DNA of 21,277 bases from an uncultured Acetobacteraceae bacterium (GTDB lineage Bacteria > Pseudomonadota > Alphaproteobacteria > Acetobacterales > Acetobacteraceae): assembly GCA_937930165.1 (NCBI GenBank), contig CALGVL010000119.1, positions 1 to 21,277 on the forward strand, in the 5' to 3' direction. Shown here piece after piece: positions 14,329-21,277 of this stretch. The translations under genes and the position numbers were made by a program. Within the stretch, counting starts at the first letter, position 1. Every line of letters begins with the position of its first letter. The notes beneath the pieces are model-generated. The model was not told the DNA's origin. It saw only the letters and a program-made list of their open reading frames with translations, and made no database searches.

Positions 14329-16179
14329 ATGTCCGCCGACCCCCTGCTGAGCTACTACGAGGGCGAGCTCGCCGCGCTCCGTGAGCTTGCGGCCGAATTC
14401 GCCAGGGCGCATCCCCGCGCCGCCGGCCGGTTGCGCCTGACTGCGGAGGCGGTGGAGGACCCGCATGTCGAGCGGCTGCTGGAAGGCGTGGCCTTCCTCG
14501 CCGGGCGGGTGCAGCAGCGCCTCGATGACGAGGTGCCGGAACTCTCCGACGCGCTGCTGGAGATCCTGGCGCCGGGCCTGCTCTGGCCGGTACCCTCCAT
14601 GACCACGCTGCGCCTCTCGCCGCGGCCGGATGCGCGGGCGCCGGTGCAGGTGCCGCGCGGCCAGATGCTGGCGACGGAGCCAGTGCTGGGCGAGCCGGTG
14701 CGCTTCTCCACCTGCTACGACACGGTGCTCTGGCCGCTGCGCATCGAGGCGGCGCGGCTTTCCGGCCTGCCCTTCGCCGCGCCGGCGCACCCGCTGGCGG
14801 CGGGCGCTTCCGCCTGCCTGCAGCTCTCGCTGCGCACCACGGCGGAGGACCTGCCCTTCACCGAACTCGGCCTGGACCGGCTGCGGCTGCACCTGGCAGG
14901 GGCGATGGGGCTGACCGGCCAGCTCTACGAATTGCTGGCCGGCGCCACCCTCGGCATCGCCCTGGCCAGCGGGGCGGAGGATCCGCGCCCCACCCTGCTC
15001 GGGGCTGAGGCGCTGCGCCCCGTCGGCTTCGCGCCGGAGGAGGCGGTGCTGCCCTGGCCGCGCCGCTCCTTCGCCGGGCACCGGCTGCTGGCCGAGTATT
15101 TCGCCTTCCCGCAGAAATTCCTCTACTTCGACCTGGACGGGCTGGAGCGGCGGACGCTTACCCACCAGTCGGACCGGCTGGAGGTCTTCATCTATCTCTC
15201 CCGCGCCCTGCCGGAGCTGGAGCGGGTCGTCGGCGCGGCGAGCTTCGCCCTGGGCTGCACGCCGGCGGCCAATATCTTCCCGCATCGCTGCGAGCCCATC
15301 ACCCTGGACGGCACCCAGAGCGACTGGCTGGTCCTGCCCGATGCCGGCCGGCCGGACGCCTTCGAGGTCTGCGGCATCGAATCCGTGCGTGAGAGCCGGC
15401 CGGATGGCTCCTGGCGGCCGGTGCTGCCCTTCTACCGCCTCGCCGAGCGCCGGGCGGCGGCCGGCGGCGCCGGCCCGGGGGAGGAGCGGGCACCGGCCGT
15501 CTGGCTGGCCCGGCGCCTCCCGGCCCCGCCGGGCCTGGGCGGGACGGAGATGCGCCTGGCCCTGCGCGACCCGGATTTCGACCCTGCCGCCCCGGCGGAT
15601 GCGACACTCACGGTCGAGGCGCTCTGCTGCAACCGCGACCTGCCGGAGCACCTGCCCTTCGGCGACGGGCAGCCGCGGCTGAGCATGCTCGGCGCCGGCG
15701 CGGCGCCCATCGGCATGATCGAGTGCCTCTCGGCGCCGACGCCGACCCTGCGGCCGGGGCTGCGCGACCGCAGCGCCTGGCGGCTGGTGTCGCATCTTGC
15801 GCTGAACCACCTCTCGGTCGCCGGGGGGGAGCCGGCGGCGCTGGCGTTACGCGAGATCCTGCGGCTGCACGACCTGCGCGGCGCGCCGGAGACGGCGGCG
15901 GCGATTGCCGGCCTGGTCGGGGCGGAGGCGGTGCCCGGCATCGCCCGCCTGCCGAATTCGCGCCCCGGCACCTTCGCCCGCGGCCTGGACGTGACCCTCA
16001 CCTTCGAGGCGCAGGCCTGGCGGGCCGGCGGCCTCTATCTGCTCGCCGCAGTGCTGGAGCGGTTCCTGGCCCTGCAGGCATCCATCAACTCCTTCGTCCG
16101 CACGCGGGCGGTGCTGCGCGGCCGCCCCGGCGCCGCCGCGGAATGGCCGGCGCGCAGCGGCACCCGGGCGCTGCTGTGA
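14329..16179 (+). CDS. tssF: TssF (ImpG/VasA) baseplate wedge protein
   Basis: A 616-residue baseplate wedge subunit (two TssF per TssG), cytoplasmic. The N-terminus is diagnostic: LLSYYEGELAALRELAAEFA, then DPHVERLLEGVAFLAGRVQ and DEVPELSDALLEILAPGLL. Later TssF hallmarks are FAFPQKFLYFDLDGL (about 260-274), TPAANIFPHRCEPI (about 310-323) and a C-terminal LAAVLERFLALQASINSFVRT. Length is normal. GAGG lies six bases before ATG 14329. The stop overlaps the GTG of tssG (GTGA). No interruption is seen. Confidence 0.96.
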   Translation: MSADPLLSYYEGELAALRELAAEFARAHPRAAGRLRLTAEAVEDPHVERLLEGVAFLAGRVQQRLDDEVPELSDALLEILAPGLLWPVPSMTTLRLSPRPDARAPVQVPRGQMLATEPVLGEPVRFSTCYDTVLWPLRIEAARLSGLPFAAPAHPLAAGASACLQLSLRTTAEDLPFTELGLDRLRLHLAGAMGLTGQLYELLAGATLGIALASGAEDPRPTLLGAEALRPVGFAPEEAVLPWPRRSFAGHRLLAEYFAFPQKFLYFDLDGLERRTLTHQSDRLEVFIYLSRALPELERVVGAASFALGCTPAANIFPHRCEPITLDGTQSDWLVLPDAGRPDAFEVCGIESVRESRPDGSWRPVLPFYRLAERRAAAGGAGPGEERAPAVWLARRLPAPPGLGGTEMRLALRDPDFDPAAPADATLTVEALCCNRDLPEHLPFGDGQPRLSMLGAGAAPIGMIECLSAPTPTLRPGLRDRSAWRLVSHLALNHLSVAGGEPAALALREILRLHDLRGAPETAAAIAGLVGAEAVPGIARLPNSRPGTFARGLDVTLTFEAQAWRAGGLYLLAAVLERFLALQASINSFVRTRAVLRGRPGAAAEWPARSGTRALL

Positions 16180-17249
16180 AGGCAGAGACGGCGGAGCCCG
16201 CCCCGCCGCCGGCCACGACGGCGGCAGCGGCCGAACCGGCGGCGTCCCAGGCCGCGGTGGCCCCGCCCGCGCCGGTGCCGGAGGCCGAGGCGCTGTCGCC
16301 GCAGCAGCGGCTGGTGCGGGAACCCACCCTCTTCTCGCTGGACCAGGCCGCGGCGGTGCTGGCCCCGCCGGGGGGCGACCCGCTGCGCATCAGCTACCGG
16401 ACCGTGGCGCGGCTCGGCCATCCGGCGGGCGAGGTGGTGGCGGCGCGGCCGGCGGCGCTGGAACTCGTCTCCCCGACCTTCGGCCTGATCGGGCCGGGCG
16501 GCGTTCTGCCGCGGCACTTCACGGCCAGCGTCGCGGCGGATCTACGCCGGCGCTCCCCGGCCTCCCACGCCTTCCTGGACATGCTGGCCCGGCGCTTCAC
16601 CGGCCTGTTCGTGAAGGCGGGGGCGAAGTACCGGCCGACGCGCGACCCGGCCGCCGCCGACCGCATCCTCGCCGCCGCCATCGGCATCGGCACGCCGCAT
16701 CTCTCGGGCCGGCTCTCGGTGCCGGACGGCATCCTGCTGCACCATGCCGGCCATCTCGCCGCCCGCACGCGCTCCGCCGAAAGGCTGCGCGCCATGCTGG
16801 AGGAGGAGGCGGGCGCGCCGGTGGAGATCGTCGAATTCGTCGGCGGCTGGTCGGTGCTGCCGGAGCGGGAGCGCACACGCCTGCCCAGCCCCGCGCAGCC
16901 CCGCGGCCAGCATGCGCGGCTCGGCGAGGGGGCGGCGATCGGCGCCGCCGTCTGGGATCCGCAGACGCGCTTCCTCGTCCGCATCGGCCCGATGCGCCGT
17001 GCCGCCTTCGAGGCGCTGCTGCCCGGCCGCCCGCTGCATGCGCGGCTGATGGAGCTGACCCGGCTGCATGTGGGGGCGGAGCAGGATTTTGCGCTGAACC
17101 CCTCCCTCGCCCCGGCTGAGGTGCCACCGCTGCGCCTGGATGGGCGAAGCGCCCGCCTGGGCTGGACGAGCTGGCTCGGTGGCGGCGAGGGCCGGCCGGG
17201 GCGTGGGACGGAGCCGGTCTTCGGCCCGGAGGCGGCGCGGCTGGCATGA
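16176..17249 (+). CDS. tssG: TssG (ImpH/VasB) baseplate wedge protein
   Basis: A 357-residue wedge protein partnering TssF. After an unusually long Pro/Ala-rich disordered leader (about 1-42) come REPTLFSLDQAAAVL, the family's ISYRTVARLGHPAGEV, LVSPTFGLIGPGGVLPRHF (about 90-108) and HAFLDMLARRFTGLFVKA. Near the end are EFVGGWSVLP and the C-terminal LGWTSWL. The GTG at 16176 overlaps the tssF stop. An in-frame ATG at 16143 would add 11 residues inside tssF and has no better ribosome-binding site, so it remains an alternative. It is the last recognisable T6SS structural gene of the rightward operon. Confidence 0.93.
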   Translation: MKAETAEPAPPPATTAAAAEPAASQAAVAPPAPVPEAEALSPQQRLVREPTLFSLDQAAAVLAPPGGDPLRISYRTVARLGHPAGEVVAARPAALELVSPTFGLIGPGGVLPRHFTASVAADLRRRSPASHAFLDMLARRFTGLFVKAGAKYRPTRDPAAADRILAAAIGIGTPHLSGRLSVPDGILLHHAGHLAARTRSAERLRAMLEEEAGAPVEIVEFVGGWSVLPERERTRLPSPAQPRGQHARLGEGAAIGAAVWDPQTRFLVRIGPMRRAAFEALLPGRPLHARLMELTRLHVGAEQDFALNPSLAPAEVPPLRLDGRSARLGWTSWLGGGEGRPGRGTEPVFGPEAARLA

Positions 17250-17277
17250 GGATTTCCATTCGGCATTGGAGACACGG

Positions 17278-18777
17278 ATGACGGGCTGGGACAGGGGCTA
17301 TGTCTCGGATGTGCCCTATGTGGTCGGCTACCAGCCGAGCCAGACGCCGCCCTGGCTGGCGGCGGTCTGCGCCCTGATGGGCGTGGCCTGGGAGCCGCGC
17401 GAGCGGCTGGTGGTGGGGGAGCTTGGCTGCGGCCGCGGCTACACCGCCAATGTGCTGGCCGCCGCCAATCCGGACTGGCGGGTGGTGGGGCTGGACTACA
17501 ACCCCGCTCATATCGCCGAGGCGCGCAGCCTGGCGGCGGAGGCCGGCCTCGCCAACGCCGAATTCCTGGAAGCCGACCTGGCCGAGATGGGCGATGCCGA
17601 GATCGGCGCCCTGCCGGAATTCGACGTGGTGACACTGCACGGGCTGTGGAGCTGGGTCTCCGATTCCGTGCGCGCCGGCGTGCTGCACGTCTTGCGCCGG
17701 CGGCTGCGTCCCGGCGGGCTGGCGCTGGTGAGCTACAACGCCCTGCCCGGCTTCGGCGGCGGGCATGCGGTGCAGCGCCTGGTGCGGATGGCCTCGGCGC
17801 TCGACCCCGCGGGCGGGGACAGCCTTGAGCGGGTGGAACGGGCGATGGACCTGGCCCGCCGGCTGAAGGCGGCGGGCGCGGCGCATCTCGGGGCGGCGAA
17901 TCGCTGGGCCGGGATCTTCCTCGATGCCGAGCCGCAGCCGGACCCGGCCTATCTGGCGCATGAATTCCTGACCGAGCACTGGCGCCCCTGCTTCCACGCC
18001 GATGTCGTGGCGGCGATGGCGGAGGCGAAGCTGGACTATGTCGGCAGCACGCGGCTGGTGGAGAATTTCCCCGAACTCACCATGACGGCGGAGCAGCGCG
18101 CGCTGCACGACCAGATGCCGGAAGGGCCGGCACAGGAGCTGGTGAAGGATCTCTGCCTGCCGCGCGGCTTCCGCAGCGATGTCTTCATCCGCGGCCTGCG
18201 CCGCGCGCCGCGGGAGGCGCTGCTGGACCGGCTGGTAATGGTCGCCCAGGCGGAGCGGAAGGAGCCGAAGGTCGCCGCCGAGACGCCGCTGGGCGAGGCG
18301 GCGCTGCCCCCCGGCGCGGCGGGGCCGGTCCTGGAGGCGCTGCGGCACGGCCCGATGCGCGTCGGCGAATTGCGGCGCCTGCCGCGCGAGGCGCGCCTGG
18401 GCGCGGAGGAGCTGGTGGCGCTGCTGATGGCCGGCGGCGCCGCCCTGCCGGCCTGGCGGGTGGAGGCGACGCAGGCAGAGGCAGCGGCGGCGCGCCGCTT
18501 CAACCTGGCCGCAGCCGGGCGCTACGCGGCGGGCGGCTTCGCCAAGGGGATGTTCGCCCTGGCCTCGCCGCTGCTGGGCGCGGGGCTGCCCTGCGGCGCG
18601 CTGGACCTGGAGGTGGCGGCGCGGCTGGCCCAGGGCGCCGGGGCCGATGCCGGCGCGCTGGCGCGGGCGCTGGCGCCGGAGGGGGCGACAGGCGAGGCCC
18701 TGACGGAGGCGGAGCGGCGCATCGCGGCGCTGCTGCACGAGAGGACGGGCGTGTTCGGACAGTGCCTGATCGCCTGA
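17278..18777 (+). CDS. Class I SAM-dependent methyltransferase with regulatory domain
   Basis: A 499-residue cytoplasmic protein. It opens with RGYVSDVPYVVGYQPSQTPP and then a Rossmann methyltransferase domain: motif I GELGCGRGYT (47-56), motif II GLDYNPAHIAEAR (71-83), EFDVVTLHGLWSWVSD (114-129) and post-motif RPGGLALVSYNALPGF. This layout, with a helical region at about 210-300, is what I know as the methyltransferase-plus-regulatory-domain family (MethyTransf_Reg). The C-terminal 170 residues look like a winged-helix-type region (ALRHGPMRVGELRRLPREA). The start is ATG 17278 with GGAGACAC just upstream; an earlier in-frame ATG (17140) lies inside tssG. It begins 28 bases after tssG on the same strand, so co-transcription is likely. 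The substrate cannot be told from sequence; no link of this family to T6SS is known to me. Confidence 0.85.
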   Translation: MTGWDRGYVSDVPYVVGYQPSQTPPWLAAVCALMGVAWEPRERLVVGELGCGRGYTANVLAAANPDWRVVGLDYNPAHIAEARSLAAEAGLANAEFLEADLAEMGDAEIGALPEFDVVTLHGLWSWVSDSVRAGVLHVLRRRLRPGGLALVSYNALPGFGGGHAVQRLVRMASALDPAGGDSLERVERAMDLARRLKAAGAAHLGAANRWAGIFLDAEPQPDPAYLAHEFLTEHWRPCFHADVVAAMAEAKLDYVGSTRLVENFPELTMTAEQRALHDQMPEGPAQELVKDLCLPRGFRSDVFIRGLRRAPREALLDRLVMVAQAERKEPKVAAETPLGEAALPPGAAGPVLEALRHGPMRVGELRRLPREARLGAEELVALLMAGGAALPAWRVEATQAEAAAARRFNLAAAGRYAAGGFAKGMFALASPLLGAGLPCGALDLEVAARLAQGAGADAGALARALAPEGATGEALTEAERRIAALLHERTGVFGQCLIA

Positions 18778-18818
18778 GCGCGGATCGGGCTCACATCCAA
18801 GGGGGAAGGAAAGAGCGG

Positions 18819-19421
18819 ATGTCCTGGGCAAAGGGGGTATGGGCAGGCCTCGGCTTCGAGACCGGCGGCGAGCTGATCTTCGGCATCGGCCAGCAGATGG
18901 GCATCATGTTCTCGATCGAGGACATGGTGACCTCGCCCAAGCGGACGCGCTGGATGACCTTCCAGCAGAAATCGGCGACCATCGGCGCCGGCGCGGGCGG
19001 CTCCATGGGGACGAATTTCGTCATCGGGCTGAACGCGGCCACGGCCAATGACTTCGAGGGCGCGAGCGACGCGACCTTCGACTTCTCCCTCGATTTCGGC
19101 ATCGGGGGGCTGGCGAAATATGTTCGCACCCTGCCCGAGATGATCGAGATGGCCGCGATCGCGCGCAAATTCGACCGCAACCTGATGCGCGTGGCGGAAG
19201 GGCTGAAGAAGTACGAGGCGGATGCGTACCTCTTCAAGAGCGCGACGGAGAACGTCCTGAAGAACCACGCCAATTTCCGCGACGCCTTCCGTGGGCAGGC
19301 GCCGATCATCGGCTTCCCGCTGCCGCTCGGCTCCTATGGGCTGCGCCTCTCGGTGAAGGCGAAGGCGGAGGAGACGGAGGTGACGAGCTGGGGGGTGATG
19401 GAGGTGAAGCCGAAGCGGTAG
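18819..19421 (+). CDS. Unassigned 200-residue protein at the end of the tss operon
   Basis: I do not recognise this protein. It is 200 residues, with no clear signal peptide. The first 70 residues are Gly-rich and amphipathic to hydrophobic (VWAGLGFETGGELIFGIGQQ, then IGAGAGGSMGTNFVIGLNA), reminiscent of glycine-zipper or membrane-inserting segments. The centre (DASDATFDFSLDFGIGG-like alternation, 80-98) may be beta-hairpin. Residues 104-158 form charged helices, and the C-terminus returns to alternating strands (YGLRLSVKAKAEETEV). GGAAGGAAAG lies just before ATG 18819; an earlier ATG at 18762 overlaps the methyltransferase. GC over 18961-19200 is 65% by hand count, close to tssB/tssC rather than to its very GC-rich neighbours, suggesting a conserved or well-expressed gene. 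Candidate secreted cargo or accessory factor; function unknown. Confidence 0.75.
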   Translation: MSWAKGVWAGLGFETGGELIFGIGQQMGIMFSIEDMVTSPKRTRWMTFQQKSATIGAGAGGSMGTNFVIGLNAATANDFEGASDATFDFSLDFGIGGLAKYVRTLPEMIEMAAIARKFDRNLMRVAEGLKKYEADAYLFKSATENVLKNHANFRDAFRGQAPIIGFPLPLGSYGLRLSVKAKAEETEVTSWGVMEVKPKR

Positions 19422-19450
19422 CCGGCGGCGCCCGGCGGCCTCCGGCCTAC
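19418..19450. terminator. Imperfect inverted repeat spanning both convergent stop codons
   Basis: GTAG-CCGG on the left pairs with CCGG-C-CTAC on the right (one bulged base), with additional GGC/GCC pairing inside. The TAG stops of the 200-residue gene and of the convergent gene form the outer arms. No T-run is present. It is placed as a bidirectional terminator would be, but GC richness makes such dyads easy. Confidence 0.35.
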
Positions 19451-21277
19451 CCCGTCTCGCGCGGCAGGGCCTCGGCCAGCCGCCGGGCCAGGTCAAGCCA
19501 GCCCTGGTATTCCGCCGGGTCGTCCACCGCCTCCCGCGCCGCGCTCGCCACGGCGGTCGGCAGCAGCCGCAACAGGGTGAGGAGCATCCAGCGGTCGCGC
19601 TCGCTCCTCAGCCGGGCGGGGAGGCCGCCGGACAGCTCCGCCGGGCCGACCAACAGGAAGGGCCCGTATTCGTCAGCCTGCCGCCCGGGCCAGGATTCGA
19701 ACATCAGCGGCCAGTCGGGCCGGGCGCGGAATTCCAGCGCCGGGCCGCCGCCGCCCTCGGCCAGCTTGAAGCGCAGCCGTGGCCAGGCGAAGCCGCCGGC
19801 CCGCACCCCCTCCAGCGCGATGTCCAGGTGGCGGTAGCCGCCATCCGGCGTCCGGTAATGCTCCTGCAGGCGGATGTCCCCGACCTGCGGCAGCTCGCCC
19901 TCCGGCAGGCGCGGCATCGCCGCGGCGGGGCGGGCGCGCTGCGCCGCCGGAGCGGCCGGCGCCCGCTCCGCCAGCCGGCAGCCGGTCAGCTCCGCCCACT
20001 CCACCCGCAGCAGGTTCTCCGGCGCCGTGCCACGGTTGTGCAGCACCAGCACGGCGCAGAGCATGGCCGGCGCATCGAGCGGCAGGGGAAGGGCGATGCG
20101 GAGCGAGCCGCCCCCCGGCGCTCCGGCCGGGCCGGGCCGGCGCCAGCCGGACCAGCGGGTGCCGGGCGCCAGCAGCGAGAGATCCTCCTCCGCCAGCACC
20201 GAGCTTCCGGCGGGCTGCAGCCAGAGCGCCGCCTCCAGCAGCGCCGCATCGCCGAGCCGGACCGACAATTCGGCCTGCAGCAGATCCAGGCCGCCGACCG
20301 GCACTGCCGGCAGCACCACCAGGCAGCGCTCGCCGCCGCCGAGGGTGGCGACCAGGCTCGGCGCCTCCGCCCCCAGCGCCACCCGCTCCACCCGGCCGGC
20401 GGGCAGCAGCGCCGAGGACCAGAGCTGCGAGGGCAGGCGCACCGGCACGCCGGCCGGCGGCACCGGCAATTCCAGCTCCTCCCAGTTCCAGTGCGGCACC
20501 AGGGTGAAGCGGCGGCCGAAGGGCGCAGTCCAGAGCCGGAGCGCCAGCGCCCGCTCCTGCGGCCCGCTGCCGGCCAGGGAGACGGCGCGGTCCGGCGGCG
20601 CCTGCCGGTCCTCCAGGGAGAGCGCCATCCGGTCGCCCTCCGGCAATTCGGCGCGGAGGTCGAGGCAGGCCGTCTCCCGCACCGGCCCGATCGGGCTGGG
20701 CAGGTCCAGCGTCACCCAGCCCGGCGCCAGCGCCGCCCCGGGCAGGGTCCAGGAGCCGAAGATGCGCCAGCTCTCCGCCCCAAGGAGCCGCACCTTCAAC
20801 CGCGCCGCCGGCGCGGCCGGCGCCTCCCGCACATGCAGGGCGAGGGCGGCCAGCCCCTCCAGGCTCACCCCGAGCCCCTGGCCGAGATGCAATTGCCCCG
20901 TCTGCGCCGCCACCGCATGCGCGGCGGAGGGCTCCGCCGCCAGGGCCAGCACCGGGGCAGGCGGTGGGGCTTGATGGCCGAAGGCGGATTGCAGGGCGAG
21001 CATCGCCTCGCGCGTCTCCTCCACCTCCTGCCGCAGCGCGGCCAGGGCGCGCTGCAGCTCCCCCGCCTGCGCCCGTTCCGCCGCCAGTGCCGCCAGGGCG
21101 CGCGGCGCCAGCGCGGCCAGGGCTGCGGCAGCCGTCGCGGCCTCGATCAGCGGCGGCGGTTCCGGCGCGGCCGCGGCCCAGGCGGCCAGCAGCGGCGCCG
21201 CACGCGCCCGGTCCGGCGCGACCACGGCAAGGATATCGGCCTGGGGCGCCGGCAGGGGCAGCACCGCCCGCGACGGA
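19447..21277 (-). CDS. Large DUF6212-like protein of unknown function, 5' end outside window
   Basis: About 609 residues are visible on the minus strand, stopping at TAG 19449-19447. A GTG at 21264 is possible but lacks a ribosome-binding site, and the frame stays open to the window edge, so the true start is probably upstream. The first 100 residues are Ala-rich helices with a short coiled-coil-like stretch (LQRALAALRQEVEETREAM). The middle is beta-rich with sandwich-like segments (APGWVTLDLPSPIGPVRETA). The C-terminal 150 residues carry LQEHYRTPDGGYRHLDIALE, RLRFKLAEGGG, WPLMFESWPGRQADEYGPFL and a final LLRLLPTAV helix. From memory I link this to DUF6212, seen in Acetobacteraceae; not verified. 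No signal peptide or catalytic motif is evident. It is convergent to the T6SS operon and may belong to an unrelated neighbourhood. Confidence 0.7.
   Translation of the reverse strand, partial: PSRAVLPLPAPQADILAVVAPDRARAAPLLAAWAAAAPEPPPLIEAATAAAALAALAPRALAALAAERAQAGELQRALAALRQEVEETREAMLALQSAFGHQAPPPAPVLALAAEPSAAHAVAAQTGQLHLGQGLGVSLEGLAALALHVREAPAAPAARLKVRLLGAESWRIFGSWTLPGAALAPGWVTLDLPSPIGPVRETACLDLRAELPEGDRMALSLEDRQAPPDRAVSLAGSGPQERALALRLWTAPFGRRFTLVPHWNWEELELPVPPAGVPVRLPSQLWSSALLPAGRVERVALGAEAPSLVATLGGGERCLVVLPAVPVGGLDLLQAELSVRLGDAALLEAALWLQPAGSSVLAEEDLSLLAPGTRWSGWRRPGPAGAPGGGSLRIALPLPLDAPAMLCAVLVLHNRGTAPENLLRVEWAELTGCRLAERAPAAPAAQRARPAAAMPRLPEGELPQVGDIRLQEHYRTPDGGYRHLDIALEGVRAGGFAWPRLRFKLAEGGGGPALEFRARPDWPLMFESWPGRQADEYGPFLLVGPAELSGGLPARLRSERDRWMLLTLLRLLPTAVASAAREAVDDPAEYQGWLDLARRLAEALPRETG

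Noticed and set aside
17140..17277. Earlier methyltransferase start inside tssG, perhaps a TssG-linked fusion
   Set aside because: The added residues are a frame-shifted reading of tssG, and ATG 17278 has a clear Shine-Dalgarno.
1..21277. tRNA or rRNA genes, CRISPR arrays, insertion sequences, integrase or attachment sites
   Set aside because: No cloverleaf-like segments, regularly spaced repeats, transposase motifs or terminal inverted repeats were seen; the locus reads as an intact chromosomal-type cluster.

Overview
The window is the core of a type VI secretion system (T6SS) locus from a very GC-rich bacterium. The gene order and high GC suggest an alphaproteobacterium, most likely a Roseomonas-like member of the Acetobacteraceae. 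That placement is an inference from composition, the imp-type gene order, the IalB-family gene and a terminal protein resembling a family I associate with that group; no rRNA or housekeeping marker is present.

Layout. Two gene blocks diverge from a 220-bp intergenic region (9175-9394). Leftward on the minus strand: an exported IalB-family protein, vgrG (tssI), a DUF6931-like protein, a small PAAR tip protein, the FHA protein TagH/ImpI, tssK, tssL and the N-terminal 489 codons of tssM, cut by the window edge. Rightward on the plus strand: tssB, tssC, a second diverged tssC (impD-like), tagJ (impE), tssE, tssF and tssG, mostly joined by 4-base stop/start overlaps. These are followed by a SAM-dependent methyltransferase and a 200-residue protein that I cannot assign. 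A convergent gene for a large DUF6212-like protein enters from the right edge.

How the parts fit. TssB/TssC/TssC2 form or modify the contractile sheath, TssE/TssF/TssG with TssK build the baseplate, and TssL/TssM are the inner-membrane complex. VgrG plus PAAR is the puncturing tip, TagH is a probable phospho-dependent switch, and TagJ is a sheath/ClpV accessory. The order B-C-D-E-F-G-H on one strand and I-J-K-L on the other matches the imp clusters of Rhizobium and Agrobacterium. TssJ, TssA, Hcp, ClpV, the Thr kinase and the phosphatase are not in this window. TssL carries its own OmpA-like peptidoglycan-binding domain, which fits a TssJ-less architecture.

The least explained parts are the methyltransferase and 200-residue protein behind tssG, the IalB-family protein at the head of the vgrG block, the second TssC, and the intergenic region. 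That region holds a candidate sigma-54 promoter, a candidate sigma-70 promoter and a GC-rich leader hairpin before the TTG-started tssB. Neither VgrG nor PAAR carries a toxin domain, so any cargo must be encoded separately.
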